NCBI RefSeq assembly: GCF_000259075.1 | Contig: NZ_AJKI01000015.1 | Location: forward strand, 57,951-121,950 | Origin: Marinilabilia salmonicolor JCM 21150 | GTDB taxonomy: Bacteria > Bacteroidota > Bacteroidia > Bacteroidales > Marinilabiliaceae | Length of the DNA: 64,000 nt | Direction of reading: 5' to 3' | Shown: piece by piece, positions 43,255 to 50,975 of the stretch | Position numbering within the stretch: the stretch's first letter is position 1 | How the letters are laid out: the number at the start of each line of letters is the position of its first letter | The notes under the pieces: generated by a model | What the model was told of the DNA's origin: nothing | The model's database searches: none | What the model saw: the letters and a program-made list of their open reading frames with translations, nothing else | Made by a program: the position numbers and the translations under genes

Positions 43255-44472
43255 TTATTTATTGGAAAGCTCTTCCACAATTGTTTTTGTATCCTGAGCA
43301 ATAACGAGCTCTTCATTGGTCGGAACTACCATTACACGTACTTTACTTTCGGAGGTACTAATGTCCATCTCCTTTCCTCTCAAACCTTTATTTTTGGACT
43401 CATTAATTTCTACCCCCATAAACTCTAAACCTTTACAAACTCCGGAACGGGTAATATCTCCATTTTCTCCAATACCACCGGTAAAAAGAAGGATATCCAC
43501 ACCCCCCATTGCAGCAACGTATGACCCGATGTACTTTTTGATACGGTAATCATACATTTCCATGGCAAGACGGGCATTTTCATCACCCTTTTCGGAAGCC
43601 TCCTCGACCTCTCTCATATCTGAAGAGATACCTGTAATCCCCAGTAATCCGCTATGTTTGTTAAACAACGTGGACGCTGAACGGGTACCAATAGTTTCCT
43701 TATCCATAATGTAGGTAACCGCACCAACATCCAAATCACCACAACGTGTCCCCATCATCAATCCCTCAATAGGCGTAAAACCCATTGAAGTATCAACAGA
43801 CTTTCCATTCTGAATGGCAGCAATGGAGGCCCCGTTACCCAGGTGACAGGAAATGATGCGCTGGCTCTTATAATCAACATCTAAAATCTCACAGGCACGG
43901 GCACTCACATAGCGGTGACTGGTTCCGTGAAAACCATAACGTCTGATTCCGTACTTTTTATAAAGTGCTTGCGGCAATGCATACATATATGCGTGCTTGG
44001 GCATAGTCTGGTGAAAGGCAGTGTCAAAAACACCAACCTGAGGTACATCAGGCAATAAAGACGAAATCGCGCCTATACCTTTAAGGTTTGGCGGGTTATG
44101 CAACGGAGCCAGCTCAATACAATCTTCCATTTTATGAATGACCTCGTCGGTGATAAAAACACTGGAATTAAACATCTCTCCCCCGTGTACCACACGGTGT
44201 CCCACTGCATCAATTTCATTCAGGTCGCTGATACATCCGTGTCTTTCGCTGTTCAGCACACCGAGTATATAATCTATTCCGGTCTGATGGTCCAGAATTT
44301 CTCCTTCGAGTAAAACTTTTTCACCGGTATCTTTTTCGTGTTTCAGGAAAGAGCCCTTGAGGCCTACCTTCTCCACTCCTCCTTTGGCCATTACCTCCCA
44401 GGAGGAATCGTTCATATTAAACAACTGATATTTGATGGAAGAACTTTCACAGTTGAGAACCAGTATCTTCAT
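43255..44472 (-). CDS. ackA: Acetate kinase
   Basis: A 405-residue acetate kinase (acetyl phosphate plus ADP to acetate plus ATP). Motifs: KILVLNCESSSIKYQLFNM, VGHRVVHGGEMFNSSVFI, FDTAFHQTMPKHAYMYALP, RYGFHGTSHRYVSARA, ISCHLGNGASIAAIQNGKS, LFTGGIGENGDITR. Normal length. Located between the hbd-like gene and ptb; the gap to the hbd-like gene holds dispersed element copy C. Confidence 0.97.
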   Translation of the reverse strand: MKILVLNCESSSIKYQLFNMNDSSWEVMAKGGVEKVGLKGSFLKHEKDTGEKVLLEGEILDHQTGIDYILGVLNSERHGCISDLNEIDAVGHRVVHGGEMFNSSVFITDEVIHKMEDCIELAPLHNPPNLKGIGAISSLLPDVPQVGVFDTAFHQTMPKHAYMYALPQALYKKYGIRRYGFHGTSHRYVSARACEILDVDYKSQRIISCHLGNGASIAAIQNGKSVDTSMGFTPIEGLMMGTRCGDLDVGAVTYIMDKETIGTRSASTLFNKHSGLLGITGISSDMREVEEASEKGDENARLAMEMYDYRIKKYIGSYVAAMGGVDILLFTGGIGENGDITRSGVCKGLEFMGVEINESKNKGLRGKEMDISTSESKVRVMVVPTNEELVIAQDTKTIVEELSNK

Positions 44473-44611
44473 TGGTATAACTTTTTATTTTACGTTTTCC
44501 CGGTTTAAGCGAAAACGAATATTCTGTTAATTATCTTATCAGGATTGTTGCTAAAACAAATAAATGCAATCCCTAATCAAACCATTAAGGCTTCTCCAAC
44601 GGTAAGACAAA

Positions 44612-44712
44612 CTATTCATCCGAATATAATTTACTTTTCAAGGTCGGATAGAACTCGCATGCAAGAACTTATACATTTTCTCTTGAGGCAATCGTTGCCA
44701 TGCTCGTTTCAT
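44612..44712 (-). repeat. Dispersed element, copy C
   Basis: Minus strand, begins ATGAAACGAGCATGG then CAACGATTGC and ends CGGATGAATAG. Its first 44 bases form the 3' end of the hbd-like gene, including the stop codon. It matches copy A at both ends and copy B over the first 25 bp. Confidence 0.7.
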
Positions 44713-45664
44713 CAATCTTATTCCCGTCCACATCGTACCGGAAAAATCCATATCCGGTTTGCACACCAAGACGTTTGGCACGAACCAGTCGTTTAATAAG
44801 CGGAGATGGCTTGTATTTGGGGCCTCCAAACTCTTCATACAGATTTTCCATCCACTTCTCAACCTTGTTGAGCCCGACAATATCAGCCATCTGGAATGGT
44901 CCAAAACGCATTCCCATTCCGATAATCATTGTCTTATCGATATTTTCAGCACTGGCAACACCTTCCATCAGTGCCTCACAAGCCTCATTGAGCAAAGTAA
45001 CAAACAGACGTATGCTCACCAAACCGGCAGATTCTTCCACCGGAATAACCTCTCTGTTAATCAGTTTTACAAAAGTACAAACCTTGTTGTAAACTTCTTC
45101 TGTGGTGTAAAGTCCTTTTACCACCTCGATAATGCGCGCTTCAGGTGAGGTAACAAAAAAGTGAAGACTCACACAACGATCGGGAAATTCCAGTTCGCTG
45201 GCAAGCTCTGTGATGATAATGGTCGTGGCATTGGTAGCAATAATCGCATCCCGGTCAACCACCTGCTCAATCTTATGAAACACATCCTTTCGGGCATCAA
45301 TGCTTCGAAGGCCTGTTTTCTCATCAGCCCGAACAGCTTCGATAACAAAATCGCAACCTGCAAGATCCTGAAATTCCATAGAACCTTTAATTCGTCCCAT
45401 TATGGCACGTTTTTCTCCGGAAGTCAATCCCCAGGTCTCAATGCGATTATCCAATTCTTTACTGATGTTGTTAAGAGAACTCTGAATTTTCTCCTCACTT
45501 AACTCAATAAAGACCACTTCGATTCCGTGCCATGCAGCAATTCGGACAATGTTTTGTCCTTCTTTACCACAACCTACAACGCCAATCTTGGAAAAAAGAG
45601 TTTTTACGCGTCTTTTAGCGCTTAATGCATACCTCTCAATAGGTTCTACAACAATTTCTGCCAT
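44669..45664 (-). CDS. 3-hydroxyacyl-CoA (3-hydroxybutyryl-CoA) dehydrogenase-like protein
   Basis: A 331-residue NAD-dependent dehydrogenase. An N-terminal extension of about 24 residues precedes the Rossmann motif (IGVVGCGKEGQNIVRIAA). The catalytic region reads CVSLHFFVTSPEARIIEVV: the His/Glu pair is kept but the usual HFFNP is HFFVT. C-terminal domain: VEESAGLVSIRLFVTLLNEA and GMGMRFGPFQMADIVGLN. It would reduce acetoacetyl-CoA in butyrate synthesis. The last 14 residues (DETSMATIASRENV) are encoded by dispersed element copy C, so the tail looks acquired. Neighbours pta and ackA suit a fermentation role. Confidence 0.87.
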   Translation of the reverse strand: MAEIVVEPIERYALSAKRRVKTLFSKIGVVGCGKEGQNIVRIAAWHGIEVVFIELSEEKIQSSLNNISKELDNRIETWGLTSGEKRAIMGRIKGSMEFQDLAGCDFVIEAVRADEKTGLRSIDARKDVFHKIEQVVDRDAIIATNATTIIITELASELEFPDRCVSLHFFVTSPEARIIEVVKGLYTTEEVYNKVCTFVKLINREVIPVEESAGLVSIRLFVTLLNEACEALMEGVASAENIDKTMIIGMGMRFGPFQMADIVGLNKVEKWMENLYEEFGGPKYKPSPLIKRLVRAKRLGVQTGYGFFRYDVDGNKIDETSMATIASRENV

Positions 45665-45726
45665 TTCTTTTTTTAGTTTTACCCGGCCTGATTAACCTGA
45701 ATAATGTGCAGGTTAAAAAACCAAAC

Positions 45727-45750
45727 GAAAAAAGCCGGATTCCGGCTTTC
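45727..45750 (-). terminator. Terminator of pta
   Basis: Minus strand AAAGCCGGA-A-TCCGGCTTT perfect 9-bp stem followed by T residues, 12 bp after the pta stop. Confidence 0.85.
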
Positions 45751-45761
45751 AAAAAATTATA

Positions 45762-46763
45762 TTATTCAGCAATAGCCTGATTGGCTGTAATTGCTGCAAG
45801 ACTCACGATATCACTAACCGAACAACCGCGGGAAAGATCATTGATAGGCGCTGCCATTCCCTGCAACACCGGACCGATAGCTTCGGCATGAGCCAGGCGC
45901 TGGACCAGTTTGTAAGCAATATTCCCAGTCTCCAGCGATGGGAAAATAAATACATTGGCATGACCCGCAATCTCGCTGTCCGGAGCTTTCTTTTTGGCAA
46001 TTTCCGGAATAATAGCCGCATCCACCTGCAATTCGCCGTCAATTTTTAACGTAGGATCTTTCTCTCTGGCAATTTCTGTAGCTTTCACAACCTTATCCAC
46101 CATTTCATGTTTTGCACTTCCTTTGGTAGAGAAACTCAACATCGCCACACGGGGTTCAATACCCAGCAGACTTTTGGTAGTTTCCCCGGTGGAAACAGCA
46201 ATTTCGGCCAGTTCTTCTGCGGTAGGAAAAGGATGTACAGCACCATCGGCAAAAACAATAACACCATCTTCACCAAACTCTTTATCTTTCAGCACCATAA
46301 TAAATGCTCCGGAAACAACGCTAATTCCAGGCTTGGTCTTTACAATCTGAAAAGCAGGACGCAAAACATCCCCTGTCGCATTGTCTGCTCCGGCAACTTC
46401 ACCATCCGCATCTCCGTTCTTAATCATCAAAACCGACAAGTAAAGAGGATTCTCAACCAATTCTGAAGCCTGCTCTCTGGAAAGTCCTTTTTTCTTTCTC
46501 AAATCATAAAGAAGATCGGTATATTCCTCTTTCTTTTCATGATTCTTGGGATCAACAATGGTGGCTTTGGAAATATTTTTCAAAACGTGCCTGCGGGTTT
46601 CTTCTGCAATGGCATCAGGATTCCCGATAAGAATCACATCAGCAAACCCTTCTTCAAGTATTACATCGGCAGCCTTCAGGGTTCTTTCCTCCAAACCTTC
46701 GGGCAAAACGATTCGTTTTTTATTTTTAGCGGCACGCTCTTTTAGTAGATTAACAAAATCCAT
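45762..46763 (-). CDS. pta: Phosphate acetyltransferase
   Basis: A 333-residue short Pta (catalytic domain only, no N-terminal regulatory domain). Motifs: KKRIVLPEGLEERTLKAADV, NGDADGEVAGADNATGDVLR, SVVSGAFIMVLKD, VFADGAVHPFPTAEELAEI, MLSFSTKGSAKHEMVDKV, VFIFPSLETGNIAYKLVQR. Converts acetyl-CoA and phosphate to acetyl phosphate for AckA. Own promoter (46790) and terminator, so it is transcribed separately from the hbd-like gene. Confidence 0.97.
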   Translation of the reverse strand: MDFVNLLKERAAKNKKRIVLPEGLEERTLKAADVILEEGFADVILIGNPDAIAEETRRHVLKNISKATIVDPKNHEKKEEYTDLLYDLRKKKGLSREQASELVENPLYLSVLMIKNGDADGEVAGADNATGDVLRPAFQIVKTKPGISVVSGAFIMVLKDKEFGEDGVIVFADGAVHPFPTAEELAEIAVSTGETTKSLLGIEPRVAMLSFSTKGSAKHEMVDKVVKATEIAREKDPTLKIDGELQVDAAIIPEIAKKKAPDSEIAGHANVFIFPSLETGNIAYKLVQRLAHAEAIGPVLQGMAAPINDLSRGCSVSDIVSLAAITANQAIAE

Positions 46764-46789
46764 AGTTATTAAGTATTTTTTATTTATGC

Positions 46790-46797
46790 AAAATTAG
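46790..46797 (-). promoter_or_regulatory. -7 element of pta
   Basis: Minus strand TAATTTTG, exact TAnnTTTG match, 27 bp before the pta start. No clear -33 box. Confidence 0.5.
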
Positions 46798-46988
46798 TGG
46801 ATTTGCACCGATTTCTCCTGCTTTTTATCATTATTTAAGATGTTTCACAACAGACTGCAAACAACTGGATGTGAAACAACCATCTGAACTATCCTATTGG
46901 AAGTTACACTTTTTTTGATTATAAAACAACTGCCTTCTAAAGAGTAAACCTCCTTACCGAAAAAACCAATATATCCACCATTGTTTGT

Positions 46989-46996
46989 TAACTTTG
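46989..46996 (+). promoter_or_regulatory. -7 element of rarA; decides its start
   Basis: TAACTTTG, exact consensus. Transcription would begin near 47003, so the in-frame ATG at 46981 is excluded and the ATG at 47017 is used. Confidence 0.65.
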
Positions 46997-47016
46997 CAAA
47001 AAAAGATACACAGTCT

Positions 47017-48288
47017 ATGAGCGGTTATCCTCCCCTGGCAGAACGAATGCGGCCACAAAGTCTGGAACACTATATCGGGCAAAAGCACCTTGTTGGTGAA
47101 GGAGCAGTTCTTTACCAGATGGTTTCGTCCGGGCGCATTTCCAGTATAATACTGTGGGGACCTCCGGGAGTGGGTAAAACTACTCTGGCAAGGATCATTG
47201 CCAATCAACTGGAACGCCCCTTTTATACCCTTTCTGCGGTCAACTCCGGCGTTAAAGATGTGAGGGAGGCCATTGAAAAAGCCAGGAAAGCAAGATTTTT
47301 CAACTCTGCCTCTCCCATCCTATTTATTGATGAAATTCACCGGTTCAGCAAATCGCAACAAGACAGCTTATTGGGGGCAGTGGAAGAAGGGGTGGTCACT
47401 CTGGTGGGAGCAACGACCGAAAACCCATCTTTCGAAGTCATCTCTCCTCTTTTGTCCCGATGTCAGGTTTATGTTTTGAAGCCGCTGGAGAACGAGGATC
47501 TGATGGTGCTTTTCAACCGGATTTTTTCGGAAGACATAGTACTGAAACATCGCCCGGTAAAACTAAAAGAAGAAGAGGCCTTATTCCGGTTCGCAGGAGG
47601 TGATGCACGGAAATTCCTGAATATCATAGAGCTCATCACCAACGCTTTTAAAGAAGACGAAGAAATTGTTATCACTAATGAGAATGTGACCAGGCAACTT
47701 CAGCAAAACCCTGCCCAATATGATAAAAATGGAGAAATGCATTACGACATCATCTCTGCGTTTATCAAGTCCATTCGCGGAAGCGACCCCGATGCCGCGG
47801 TTTACTGGTTAGCCAGAATGGTTGAAGGAGGTGAAGACCCCAAATTCATAGCGCGCCGACTCATCATTTCTGCATCGGAGGATGTTGGTTTGGCCAATCC
47901 CAATGCATTGTTACTGGCCACAAACGCTTTTGAAGCCATAAAAATGGTGGGCTGGCCCGAAGCACGAATCATTCTTAGTGAGGTAACCATTTACCTGGCT
48001 ACCAGCCCCAAAAGTAACTCAGCATATATGGCCATCAATCAGGCACAGGAAGTCGTTCGGAACACCGGCAACCTTCCTGTCCCTTTACACCTGAGAAATG
48101 CACCAACCAAACTCATGAAAAAGATGGATTACGGCAAACAATACAAATATCCGCACAGTTATGAAAACAATTTCATTGCCCAGGATTATTTACCTGATGA
48201 ATTAAAAAACACCAACCTGTTTACCCCGCAAAACAATCCTCAGGAAAGCAAAATAGGAGAACGGATGAATAAGTTGTGGGGGAAATAG
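47017..48288 (+). CDS. rarA: Replication-associated recombination protein RarA (MgsA)
   Basis: A 423-residue AAA+ ATPase acting at stalled forks. N-terminus PPLAERMRPQSLEHYIGQKH, Walker A LWGPPGVGKTTLARIIA, Walker B SPILFIDEIHRFSKSQQD, sensor 1 TLVGATTENPSFEVISPLLS, arginine finger LLSRCQVY, and a C-terminal tetramerisation domain (DPDAAVYWLARMVEGGEDP). Full family length. No operon partner. Confidence 0.96.
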   Translation: MSGYPPLAERMRPQSLEHYIGQKHLVGEGAVLYQMVSSGRISSIILWGPPGVGKTTLARIIANQLERPFYTLSAVNSGVKDVREAIEKARKARFFNSASPILFIDEIHRFSKSQQDSLLGAVEEGVVTLVGATTENPSFEVISPLLSRCQVYVLKPLENEDLMVLFNRIFSEDIVLKHRPVKLKEEEALFRFAGGDARKFLNIIELITNAFKEDEEIVITNENVTRQLQQNPAQYDKNGEMHYDIISAFIKSIRGSDPDAAVYWLARMVEGGEDPKFIARRLIISASEDVGLANPNALLLATNAFEAIKMVGWPEARIILSEVTIYLATSPKSNSAYMAINQAQEVVRNTGNLPVPLHLRNAPTKLMKKMDYGKQYKYPHSYENNFIAQDYLPDELKNTNLFTPQNNPQESKIGERMNKLWGK

Positions 48289-48636
48289 CTCATGGTTGTT
48301 AGCTGGTAGTGGTCTGCTGGTAGCTGGTAGATTCCACATGATCACAATGACGCTGATTAAAGTCTTTTAGCAAAGACCCGTTCATTGCGAGTGAGCACCT
48401 CAATTAAATTTTGAGGTATAATGGGAATATGACAGATCTGGGAGGTCCCTGGAAGGGGCCAATTATTTATCATCTGATTTTATGCTTATTGCATAAATCT
48501 ATCATTGGTAACGTAGTGAAGCAATCTCAATTTATTAACCGGACACCAATGATTCATAAATCAGGGTAAACATATTAACGATTTTAGTTGGATGTAGTAT
48601 CTTTACGAGCTAAATCAGATTGATAAAAGAAACATC
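48289..48636. other. Repeat-bearing intergenic region upstream of kdsA
   Basis: Begins with degenerate TAGCTGGTAG tandem sequence (48300-48332). A weak relative of the CATTGCGAG repeat is at 48380-48401, and a clear one at 48500-48562. A possible kdsA -7 (TATCTTTA, 48598-48605) lies 32 bp before the start. No gene. Confidence 0.5.
48500..48562 (+). repeat. Dispersed repeat of the CATTG...GAAGCAATCTC family
   Basis: TATCATTGGTAACGTAGTGA then AGCAATCTCAATTTATTAAC and CCAATGATTCATAAATC. About 60 bp alignable with 19752-19810. The ends TCATTGG / CCAATGA are complementary, so the unit is itself an imperfect inverted repeat. Confidence 0.65.
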
Positions 48637-49458
48637 ATGAACATAAAAGAGATTCCCGGTATTAAACATACCGACAGCGGACAGTTTTTCCTTCTGGCAG
48701 GCCCATGTGCCATTGAGAGTGAAGAGATGGCCTTGAAAATTGCAGAGAAAGTGGTAAGGATTACAGATGACCTAAAAATCCCTTATGTATTTAAGGGATC
48801 ATACCGGAAAGCCAATCGCTCACGGATAGATTCATTTACAGGCATTGGAGACAAAAAAGCATTAAAAATTCTCAGAAAGGTTTCCGAAACATTCGATATC
48901 CCCACCATTACTGACTTTCATTCTGCGGCAGAAGCTGAAATGACAGCTGAGTATGTGGATATTCTTCAGGTGCCTGCTTTTTTATGTCGGCAAACAGACA
49001 TTCTGGTCGCCGCGGCCCAAACGGGCAAAGTGGTTAGTATCAAAAAAGGACAGTTTCTGGCACCTGAAGCAATGATATTTGCCATCGACAAAGTCAGAGA
49101 TAGTGGAAACAAACTAGTGATGGTTACGGATCGCGGAACAACTTTCGGATACCAGGATCTCATCGTGGATTACCGGGGCATTCCCACCATGAAAAAAATG
49201 GACGTTCCGGTGGTTCTTGATATTACACATTCTCTTCAGCAACCAAACCAGTCATCGGGTGTTACCGGAGGTAAACCGGAATTGATTGAGACGATAGCCA
49301 AAGCAGGAATTGCCGTTGGAGCTGATGGTCTCTTTCTGGAAACACACTTCGATCCGGCCAATGCCAAAAGCGACGGCGCCAACATGCTCCATTTGGATCA
49401 TCTGAGCTCATTACTTGAAAAACTGACAGCTATAAGATCGGTGGTTAAAGATTTTTGA
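48637..49458 (+). CDS. kdsA: 3-deoxy-8-phosphooctulonate synthase (KDO-8-P synthase)
   Basis: A 273-residue class I-fold aldolase joining arabinose 5-phosphate and phosphoenolpyruvate for lipopolysaccharide KDO. Motifs: FFLLAGPCAIESEEMALKI, YVFKGSYRKANRSRIDSFTG, QVPAFLCRQTDILVAAAQTG, KGQFLAPEAM, VTDRGTTFGYQDLIVDYRG, DITHSLQQPN, ETHFDPANAKSDGANML. Cytoplasmic; single gene. Confidence 0.97.
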   Translation: MNIKEIPGIKHTDSGQFFLLAGPCAIESEEMALKIAEKVVRITDDLKIPYVFKGSYRKANRSRIDSFTGIGDKKALKILRKVSETFDIPTITDFHSAAEAEMTAEYVDILQVPAFLCRQTDILVAAAQTGKVVSIKKGQFLAPEAMIFAIDKVRDSGNKLVMVTDRGTTFGYQDLIVDYRGIPTMKKMDVPVVLDITHSLQQPNQSSGVTGGKPELIETIAKAGIAVGADGLFLETHFDPANAKSDGANMLHLDHLSSLLEKLTAIRSVVKDF

Positions 49459-49502
49459 ATTGAGTGATCGATAAAAGAAAACTCAATGTGCATAATACAT
49501 TA

Positions 49503-49530
49503 GGTGCGGCGGATTGGAATCCGTCACACC
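49503..49530. repeat. Short imperfect hairpin
   Basis: GGTGCGGCGGATT-GG-AATCCGTCACACC, 13-bp arms with one mismatch and one G-U pair. A decayed relative may be at 50735-50753 (TGGCGGATT-CC-AATCGGCCA). Confidence 0.5.
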
Positions 49531-49609
49531 TGGAATCGCATGTATGCATTTGGAAATCCACGTGGCAATCAGGCAAAAGAACAGGCATCCGTCTCTACTG
49601 CCTACTAAC

Positions 49610-49776
49610 TAGTTTCTGTCCATAAAGTACCACTTGCGTCGTTTTGCTTGCCGCCAAAATACTCATTTACGATTAGTAAACTCCGTTTTTGGCGGCTTCG
49701 CAAGCCTAGCAATTGGCACTTTCTGACCAGAAACAGCTCTAAAAACAGAATTTGCTTAGTTTATGGACAGCCACTA
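49610..49776 (-). mobile_element. MITE-like element, copy 3 (167 bp)
   Basis: Reverse orientation to copies 1 and 2. Ends TAGTTTCTGTCCATAAAGT and TTTATGGACAGCCACTA, flanked by AC on both sides. Interior is closely similar to copy 1 (GGTCAGAAAGTGCCA, GGCTTGCGAAGCCGCC and ATTTTGGCGGCAAGC on the minus strand). Lies between convergent kdsA and the M48 protease gene. Confidence 0.87.
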
Positions 49777-49791
49777 ACTATTCTCTACGAA

Positions 49792-50598
49792 CTAATTTTT
49801 CTTGTAATATTTCTTTGCTTCAGGTAAAAACTCCCTCAGTTTACGAATCCGGGTCTCATCCGAGGGGTGGGTACTCAGAAACTCAGGCGGTTTTTGTCCT
49901 CCCTGAGCCGACATTCGTTGCCAAAAATCAACTGCCTCCTCCGGATTGTAACCTGCCATAGCCATAAAAATAAGCCCCAACTGATCGGCCTCCGACTCAT
50001 GGAGCCTGGAATAAGGCAATGAAAATGCAACCTGACTTCCTACCCCGTAGGCTGCCATAAAAATACTCTTGGTCTGTTCAGGCTTTTCATCAATTGCAAT
50101 GGAGAGAACGGTTCCTCCCAGTTGAATACCCATTTGCTGACTCATTCGCTCGTTTCCGTGACGAGCAACAGCATGAGCAATTTCATGCCCCATGACCACC
50201 GCCAGACCGGTTTCGGTTTTGGTGATTGGCAAAATGCCGGAATAAACCACAACCTTACCGCCCGGCATACACCAGGCATTTGGTGTTTCATCCTCTACGA
50301 GATTAAATTCCCAGGCAAAATCTTCAATTCTGTCTTTCATGCCATGGTCAGAAAAATATTCTTCCACAGCTGCTGCAATTCTGCCTCCTACCCTTTTAAC
50401 CAACTCTGTTTGGGATTTATCTTCCGAAACCCTATTGGTCTTTAAAAATTCCTCATATTGAGTTAAACTCATTGCCAGCATTTCTGATTCAGGAAGCGCA
50501 TTAATCTGTTTCCTTCCGGTAATTGGGACAGTGGAACAAGAATAACCGAAAAAGGTCAAAAACACAGCAAATACGGTTATTTTGAATGTATTTTTCAT
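49792..50598 (-). CDS. M48-family metalloprotease lipoprotein
   Basis: A 268-residue zinc protease. Lipobox Cys21 (FLTFFGYSC) anchors it to the membrane on the periplasmic side. Zinc site HEIAH (His138, Glu139, His142; VVMGHEIAHAVARHG), third ligand Glu in RLHESEADQLGL. Similar to LoiP/YcaL-type quality-control proteases of outer-membrane proteins. The conserved STHPSDETRIRKLREF end is intact. Single gene, convergent with kdsA. Confidence 0.93.
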   Translation of the reverse strand: MKNTFKITVFAVFLTFFGYSCSTVPITGRKQINALPESEMLAMSLTQYEEFLKTNRVSEDKSQTELVKRVGGRIAAAVEEYFSDHGMKDRIEDFAWEFNLVEDETPNAWCMPGGKVVVYSGILPITKTETGLAVVMGHEIAHAVARHGNERMSQQMGIQLGGTVLSIAIDEKPEQTKSIFMAAYGVGSQVAFSLPYSRLHESEADQLGLIFMAMAGYNPEEAVDFWQRMSAQGGQKPPEFLSTHPSDETRIRKLREFLPEAKKYYKKN

Positions 50599-50975
50599 TG
50601 CTAAAAAATTTAATTATTGAGGCCCAGGGGAATTCGCAGCAAAAAATTAACATATAAAGTCTTATGGTCCGGCATCCATGCTCGTTTCATCATGACTGAT
50701 ATGTTTTAAGGTTAAAAGTAATCTAATATAGGTCTGGCGGATTCCAATCGGCCATTTATTACAAATATTGTGCTTTCTGGTTTAAAACACAATAGGAAAA
50801 ACATCTTAAACCTAACTTAGGGTTGGTAAGGAAATGAATTGACTGTTTTAACCAAGTTATTTTTTTCTTTACTGACTTGAAAATACTACGAATAGCGAGC
50901 TAATTAATGGATTTTCAAGGAAGATAAAGGGCAAAAGAACATGTTTAAGGCGTCAGGTCATTTCGGCACAATCCC
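50599..50975. other. Intergenic region with dispersed element copy D
   Basis: Minus-strand ATGAAACGAGCATGG at 50690-50676, followed by ATGCCGGACC; it resembles copies A-C only in the 15-bp core. Rest is AT-rich and includes the weak hairpin at 50735-50753 and presumably the M48 promoter. No other gene. Confidence 0.5.

Noticed and set aside
44638..44904. 88-codon minus-strand frame containing MKRAWQRLPQEK
   Set aside because: Mostly a shadow of the hbd-like gene; the MKRAW part is explained by the dispersed repeat.
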